Source: Oscillospiraceae bacterium (GTDB lineage Bacteria > Bacillota > Clostridia > Christensenellales > Aristaeellaceae). Taken from it: a stretch of DNA of 10,579 nt. The stretch is from the NCBI GenBank assembly GCA_031266295.1, contig JAISBH010000039.1, positions 1 to 10,579 of the forward strand, read 5' to 3'. The notes beneath the pieces are model-generated. The model saw only the letters and a program-made list of their open reading frames with translations. It was not told the DNA's origin and made no database searches. Shown here in pieces: positions 6,075-10,579 of the stretch (the first letter of the stretch is position 1; the number at the start of each line of letters is the position of its first letter). The position numbers were made by a program, and so were the translations under genes.

Positions 6075-7175
6075 ATTAACACATCGCCCGCACCGAACCG
6101 ACAACGTCGGCGTCGCGAACAGCGTGAACCGATCAGCGCGCGAACTGTTGTCAACGCCGCGCTGTTTGTCGCGCTTATAGTTATGCTGATGTTTGCAGTC
6201 GCGCTGTCGTTCCCCGCGTTGCGCACAGCTCTCAACGCGGACGTCCTGTTGGGGAAACTTCCGCCCACCCCCGCCGTGCTGACGACCAGTGTGCGCGTCG
6301 CCGAGGTGATGACGTCGAACAAAACGACGCTGCCCGACGAGACGGGCGCGTTTACCGACTGGATCGAACTAACCAACATCGGAACCGACGCCGTCCCCCT
6401 GCAGGGTTACGCCCTGTCGGATCGTGACAACCGAACGAAGTTCATATTCCCCGACGTTACTATCGCGCCCGGAGAGTATATGATCGTGTTCGCGTCCGGC
6501 GCTGAATCCGTTGATCCCGATAAGCCGTTGCACGCGGCGATGCGTCTATCCTCGGCGGGGGAAACGCTTTACCTGATTGACGACAATGGCGTCGTCGTCG
6601 AGTCGATAAGCATCCCTGCTATGGCGGCCGATGAATCATATGCCCGCTCCGGTACGCGATGGAGCAAGACGTCCTCGCCCACCCCTGGCTTTGAGAATAC
6701 CCCCGCCGGACGCGAGGCGTTCCTATCGTCCGTCACGGCGAATTATTCGGGACTGCAGCTGAATGAGCTGATGGCGTCCAACGCCACGACCCTGACGGAC
6801 GAGGACGGCGACTACCCCGACTGGATTGAACTGTTCAACAGCTCGCCACTTACGATCGACTTGAGCCGCTGCGCGCTGAGCGACAATCCCGCGCAGCCAG
6901 TAAAGTGGCGTTTCCCCGAAGGCGCGGTGATCCAGCCGTACAGCACGTATGTGCTATTCGCGTCAGGCAAGTCTAGACCGTCTGCGGCGAGGCCGCACAC
7001 CTCGTTCAAGCTGCGCGCGGATCATGGCGTTGTGATACTGTCCGACTTGGCGGGCAATGTGATAGACTCCGCCGAGTACGATAACCTAGGCGCGGACGCC
7101 GTGTGGGCGCGGCGACGCAACACCGACCCTTGGGAAATGACCACAACGCCCACTCCCGGCACGACCAATCCATAG
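6075..7175 (+). CDS. Membrane-anchored protein with two lamin-tail domains
   Basis: 366 aa if started at ATT 6075, the only codon correctly placed after a ten-base perfect ribosome site; a TTG at 5970 is possible but has no such site. Residues 7-23 are Arg-rich, 26-46 are a membrane segment, and the rest is predicted outside the membrane. Two lamin-tail (LTD) domains follow: about 73-210 and 226-366. Each shows the hallmark DWIEL-x-N, G-x-x-LSD, (K)-(F/W)-x-FP, V-FASG, LH/HTSF-x-L, and a final TPG-x-x-N. The protein ends right at the second LTD and lacks the kinase domain of its downstream neighbour, whose N-terminal half it resembles; the two probably arose by duplication. LTDs are beta-sandwich domains, often linked to secreted enzymes and envelope binding. 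The next gene starts 26 bases later, so one operon is likely. Confidence 0.85.
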   Translation: MNTSPAPNRQRRRREQREPISARTVVNAALFVALIVMLMFAVALSFPALRTALNADVLLGKLPPTPAVLTTSVRVAEVMTSNKTTLPDETGAFTDWIELTNIGTDAVPLQGYALSDRDNRTKFIFPDVTIAPGEYMIVFASGAESVDPDKPLHAAMRLSSAGETLYLIDDNGVVVESISIPAMAADESYARSGTRWSKTSSPTPGFENTPAGREAFLSSVTANYSGLQLNELMASNATTLTDEDGDYPDWIELFNSSPLTIDLSRCALSDNPAQPVKWRFPEGAVIQPYSTYVLFASGKSRPSAARPHTSFKLRADHGVVILSDLAGNVIDSAEYDNLGADAVWARRRNTDPWEMTTTPTPGTTNP

Positions 7176-7188
7176 CTGATTTCGTATC

Positions 7189-7195
7189 AAGGAGG
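7189..7195 (+). promoter_or_regulatory. Ribosome site of the CotH-kinase gene
   Basis: AAGGAGG ends 6 bases before ATG 7202 in the 26-base gap after the lamin-tail gene. It fixes the start over in-frame upstream codons lying inside the preceding gene. Confidence 0.85.
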
Positions 7196-7201
7196 ATCTT
7201 G

Positions 7202-10200
7202 ATGACCTATATCTGCAAAACCCGCCTGCCCAGGGCATACGGGCGGCGCACGGTCGTATGGATTACGCTGCTGCTGTTCGCGCTGTGCGTGATGCTGCTC
7301 ATATCCGCCGTTAGCGCAAGCAACGACGCTGCGGTACCAGCGTCGAGCGCGGCTTTGTATGAGAATGCGGTATTCCCGATAGAAATCAGCGAGATAATGT
7401 GCTCGAACGCGTACGCCGTACCCGACGACAACGGCGAATTCTCCGATTGGATAGAACTGCGCAACACAAGCGCCAAGCCTGTGCCGCTCAAGGGCATGAG
7501 CCTGTCGGACAGACCTGGCCGAATCAAGTTTGTATTCCCGGATATTACAATTGAGGCTGGCGCGTACCTGGTCGTCTACGCCTCCGGTTCGAGCGCGCTT
7601 GATCCCTCGAAGCCGCTTCACGTGCCGTTCAGACTGTCGGCGAAAGGCGAGACGGTCTACCTGTTCGACGCGGCGGGCGAATTGCGAAGCTATGTCACGT
7701 TCCATCAAATGAACAGCAACGAATCATACGCGCTAACCGAAACGGGCGAATACGCCGTCACCGCGCAGCCTTCGCCCGGCTATCCCAACACGCAGACGGG
7801 GTATGAGAGCTACCACGCAGAGAGCACGGTCGAGTACGGCGTGATAAAGCTCAACGAGATCAGTTCGCGCAACCGTTCGGCCATAGTCGATGAGGATGGC
7901 GACGCGTCCGACTGGATTGAGTTGATAAACGAGCGCAATACCCCCATGTCGATCGAGGGCTACGCGCTATCTGACGACGAGTCCCGGCTGTCGAAGTGGG
8001 TGTTCCCCAAGGGCGCGTCGATCCCGGCGAACGGCGTACTGCTGGTGTTCGCGTCGGGAAAAAACCGCACCGATCCTAACGGCGAGCTGCACACCAGCTT
8101 CAAGATCGACGGCGAACGCGAGGCCATACTGCTGACAAACCCGCGCGGTCAGCTTATCGATCACACCGTGCCGGAGCTGGTGCCTAAGGACGCGTCATGG
8201 GCGCGGTCGCCTGATTTGTCTCAATGGGAGATAACGCATCAAGCAACGCCCGGTCAGCCCAACACGCTCCAAGGCGAAAACGCGGCCGACGAGGCTCGGT
8301 TGTCGAAATCAGGCGGCGGGTTGCTGATCAGTGAAGCCATAGCTTATGCTAACGGAATGCCCACGCCGGATGGGACGACGTCATTCGACTGGGTGGAGAT
8401 ATATAACAATAACGATTATCCCGTGCCGCTGAAGGGCTACGGGTTGAGCGATTCGCCGGGCAAACCACGGTTGTGGCAGTTCCCCGACGTGACGATCCAG
8501 CCGGGGCAATACCTATTGGTCTATCTGTGCGGCAACGCGAATCCGCCCGCCAGCAGCCAAGCGCTGTACGCGCCGCTGAAACTCAGTTCACTGGGCGAGG
8601 TCGTCACACTGGCCGATCCGTTCGGTAACGTGATCGATCGGTTGGTGCTGCCCGCGCTGACTGAAGGCACGTCATACGGACGCGCGTCCAGCGGCGGGTT
8701 GGTCTACTTCGACACACCAACGCCCGGCGCGCGCAACAACGAGGGATTCATGGGTTACGCGAAACAGCCCCTAGCGGATACCGCAGGCGGTATGTATCCC
8801 GGCCCGATAAAGGTATCGATTCGGCCGCCGACAGGCGCGACTGTGCGCTACACCACCGACGGTTCAGACCCAACGCTTGATTCGCCCGCGTATACCGCCG
8901 CGATTCCTATAGAGCATACGACAGTGCTGCGGGCGCGAGCGTTCCAGGATGGGTTAAGGCCGTCGCCGATAGTGACGAACACATACTTCATCAGCGTGTA
9001 TCACACCCTGCCGATGGTATCAATCGTCGCCGATCCTGCACTGCTGTGGGATCCGTCGACGGGGTTGTACGCCGGCGACTATAAAGAAAGCGCGGAGGAG
9101 AAAGCGCCATATATTGACATGCCGTACTGGAAGAAGCCGCGTGTGGAGGGGCATTTCGAATACATTGACCCGACCGGCGAGCGTCAGGTATCCGAGAGCA
9201 TCGAGCTGAGTCTGAACGGTCAATACAGTCTAGATATGCCGCAGAAGAGCTTCAGGGTATCGGCCAAGCCGCGATACGGCTCAGAAACGCTAAGATACCC
9301 ATTCTTTCCGGATTTGCCGTACACGCAGTACCACGCGCTGATACTGCGCAACGGTGGGCAGGACGGCAACTACACGCGCATCATCGATGCGATGCAGTCA
9401 AAGATAATGAGCTGGTCTGACACGACCGTATATCATATGCCGTCCAGGCCGGTAATGGTGTATCTGAACGGTGAATACTGGGGGCAGTATAATCTGCGCG
9501 AAAGGATCGACACGGAGGCGATAGCTCAGTACGAGGGCTGGGATGATCCTGACAATGTTGATCTGATAAAGGGTTCAGGCACGGTGATATCGGGCACGAT
9601 CGACGAGTACAGGAAGACGCGCAACTATATCCGGGATAACGATCTGAACGATCCGGAGGTATTACGCCGCGCGCTGGACATGATCGACGTGGAGAACCTG
9701 TTTGATTACTATATATTTGAGATATACTTCGGGAACACGGACGCGGGCAACATCAAGTTCTATCGCAGGAATGCGCCGGGTGAGAAATGGCGGTGGATTG
9801 TATACGATATGGATTGGGGGATGTTTGATTCGTCGCGGGATGGATGCGCGATATGGCTGGATCCGAAGGGTGCGGGCACGATGGATTACGACAACGTAAT
9901 TATACGCAAGCTACTAAGCGTGCCGTACTTGAGGGAACAGTTCCTACGCAGGTATGGGCAGCTGTTCCAGACGGTATTTGTGCCGGAGCGGATGCTGGCG
10001 CTGGCGAAGGAGATGTCGGGGGAGATTGATCAGGAGATGCCGATGCACTTTTACAGGTGGTCGTTCGACAATAATTGGGCGTTAGGCAGTGAAGCGCCGC
10101 GCAACGCTGAAGGCGCGTACGCGTACTGGAAGTCGCGGCTAACGCGGCTAGAGACCGTGATAAACAAGCGCAACAACCTAGCGTGGGGTCACGTGCAAGC

Positions 10201-10258
10201 CTGGTTCAGTTTAACGGAGGCGCAAATGGAGGCATATTTCGGCCCGCGCCCGGATTGA
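7202..10258 (+). CDS. Exported CotH-kinase protein with three lamin-tail domains
   Basis: 1018 aa; AAGGAGG lies 6 bases before ATG 7202. Residues 1-16 are basic, 19-37 a membrane/signal segment ending AVSAS. Lamin-tail domains: about 58-195, 212-354, 372-513. Residues 522-597 (GPIKVSIRPPTGATVRYTTD, then DGSDPT) look like a chitobiase C-terminal/Fn3-associated domain. Residues about 600-985 are the CotH kinase domain: RNGGQDGNYTRIIDAM (716-731), YLNGEYWGQYNLRERID (754-770), NLFDYYIFEIYFGNTDAGNI (832-851), and the metal-site type motif YDMDWG (868-873). In B. subtilis, CotH is an atypical kinase that phosphorylates coat proteins CotB and CotG; that form is not exported, whereas this one has an N-terminal membrane segment. 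The kinase motifs appear intact. Substrate and location are unproven. The stop is followed almost at once by repeat DNA. Confidence 0.93.
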   Translation: MTYICKTRLPRAYGRRTVVWITLLLFALCVMLLISAVSASNDAAVPASSAALYENAVFPIEISEIMCSNAYAVPDDNGEFSDWIELRNTSAKPVPLKGMSLSDRPGRIKFVFPDITIEAGAYLVVYASGSSALDPSKPLHVPFRLSAKGETVYLFDAAGELRSYVTFHQMNSNESYALTETGEYAVTAQPSPGYPNTQTGYESYHAESTVEYGVIKLNEISSRNRSAIVDEDGDASDWIELINERNTPMSIEGYALSDDESRLSKWVFPKGASIPANGVLLVFASGKNRTDPNGELHTSFKIDGEREAILLTNPRGQLIDHTVPELVPKDASWARSPDLSQWEITHQATPGQPNTLQGENAADEARLSKSGGGLLISEAIAYANGMPTPDGTTSFDWVEIYNNNDYPVPLKGYGLSDSPGKPRLWQFPDVTIQPGQYLLVYLCGNANPPASSQALYAPLKLSSLGEVVTLADPFGNVIDRLVLPALTEGTSYGRASSGGLVYFDTPTPGARNNEGFMGYAKQPLADTAGGMYPGPIKVSIRPPTGATVRYTTDGSDPTLDSPAYTAAIPIEHTTVLRARAFQDGLRPSPIVTNTYFISVYHTLPMVSIVADPALLWDPSTGLYAGDYKESAEEKAPYIDMPYWKKPRVEGHFEYIDPTGERQVSESIELSLNGQYSLDMPQKSFRVSAKPRYGSETLRYPFFPDLPYTQYHALILRNGGQDGNYTRIIDAMQSKIMSWSDTTVYHMPSRPVMVYLNGEYWGQYNLRERIDTEAIAQYEGWDDPDNVDLIKGSGTVISGTIDEYRKTRNYIRDNDLNDPEVLRRALDMIDVENLFDYYIFEIYFGNTDAGNIKFYRRNAPGEKWRWIVYDMDWGMFDSSRDGCAIWLDPKGAGTMDYDNVIIRKLLSVPYLREQFLRRYGQLFQTVFVPERMLALAKEMSGEIDQEMPMHFYRWSFDNNWALGSEAPRNAEGAYAYWKSRLTRLETVINKRNNLAWGHVQAWFSLTEAQMEAYFGPRPD

Positions 10259-10267
10259 GGGGAACGA

Positions 10268-10553
10268 ACCCCCCTCTGTCGCTGCGGAGAGCGGTAAGAA
10301 TCCCTTCGGGATTCTGCGGATACGCGCTCGCTTCGCGCTGCGCGCCGCAACATCTCCCCCTGAGGGGGCGATGAGGGTTGTCGGTTACCACGCGGTTTGC
10401 AAGCAGCGGGGGACCGGTTGCGTTCCGAGGTAGACTATCCAGGTGAAACCGGTTATCCGGAGCCGGTAGATTGTGTATCACGATGGTCCAGGCGAAGCCT
10501 GGTCAGGATTCGAAAGGGCGGATAGCCCTTCGCAGGGTCCGGGACAGAGTCCC
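10268..10553 (-). repeat. Modular hairpin repeat, copy B (inverted relative to copy A)
   Basis: Read on the minus strand, the order matches copy A at 1147-1345: GGGAC-TCT-GTCCC (10541-10553), the GAAGGGC/GCCCTTTCG hairpin, CCAGGC-TTC-GCCTGG, the ACCTGGATAGTCTACC block, CATCGCCCCC-tca-GGGGGAGATG (10351-10373) and a CGCAGCGACAGAGG tail. Two insertions are unique to this copy: about 27 bases before the CATCG hairpin, and about 50 bases holding AGAATCCC-TTC-GGGATTCT (10297-10315) and a GCGC-rich piece. It starts about 10 bases after the CotH-kinase stop. No T-run terminator and no gene were seen here. Confidence 0.8.
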
Positions 10554-10579
10554 GAAACCCCCGTTTCACCCCCCATCGG

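Noticed and set aside
7140..7210. Frameshift splitting one lamin-tail/CotH gene into two
   Set aside because: The first protein ends cleanly after a complete domain, and the second has its own strong ribosome site and its own membrane segment.
10259..10320. AGAATCCC-TTC-GGGATTCT hairpin as terminator of the CotH operon
   Set aside because: A good stem, but no T-run follows and it lies within the repeat; a terminator role cannot be claimed.
10183..10481. Short open frames over the CotH 3' end and right-hand repeat
   Set aside because: They are translated repeat DNA and out-of-frame CotH sequence.
1147..10553. Composite transposon bounded by the inverted repeats
   Set aside because: No transposase or recombinase gene is present between the copies and no target-site duplication was recognised.

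Overview
The window looks like a piece of a moderately high-GC, Gram-positive, probably endospore-forming Clostridia-type (Firmicutes) genome. The grounds are strong GGAGG-type ribosome sites, a sigma-A promoter, a rho-independent terminator, a CotH-kinase protein, lamin-tail proteins, a signal-less Pro/Cys repeat protein of spore-surface type, and an acetyl-CoA hydrolase/transferase-family enzyme. Species and genus cannot be read from this sequence. All statements rest on reading the sequence by eye; no search was run.

Layout. Positions 1-780 are AT-richer and hold a minus-strand pair of small secreted proteins. These are a 158-aa protein with an SH3b-like C-terminus and, 11 bases downstream, a second paralogous gene cut by the window edge. 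A near-perfect sigma-A promoter at 896-924 points at this pair from inside a doubtful 88-aa reading frame. Positions 1100-1600 contain no convincing gene but are packed with short hairpins belonging to a modular repeat family. One block of it returns in inverted orientation at 10268-10553, at the far end of the window. From 1600 on come a minus-strand CoA-transferase, a divergent plus-strand Pro/Cys-rich repeat protein (3102-4802), a repeat fragment plus terminator (4916-5015), a minus-strand patatin-fold protein whose catalytic Ser and Asp are both missing (5030-5887), and a divergent plus-strand two-gene operon. That operon encodes a membrane-anchored protein with two lamin-tail domains, probably started at a rare ATT codon, followed by a 1018-aa protein with three lamin-tail domains, a chitobiase-C/Fn3-associated-like domain and a CotH kinase domain.

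How the genes may work together. The lamin-tail and CotH proteins are clearly one transcription unit and share architecture; both are N-terminally membrane-inserted or secreted, so they probably act at the envelope or the forespore surface. The Pro/Cys-rich protein has no export signal and ends in a helical Cys-containing domain resembling clostridial/bacillar exosporium-type proteins, so it may be a spore-surface polymer. A link between it and the CotH kinase is a hypothesis based only on proximity and the known role of CotH in spore coats. The dead patatin sits divergently next to the operon and may be co-controlled. The CoA-transferase is a metabolic gene with no obvious functional partner here.
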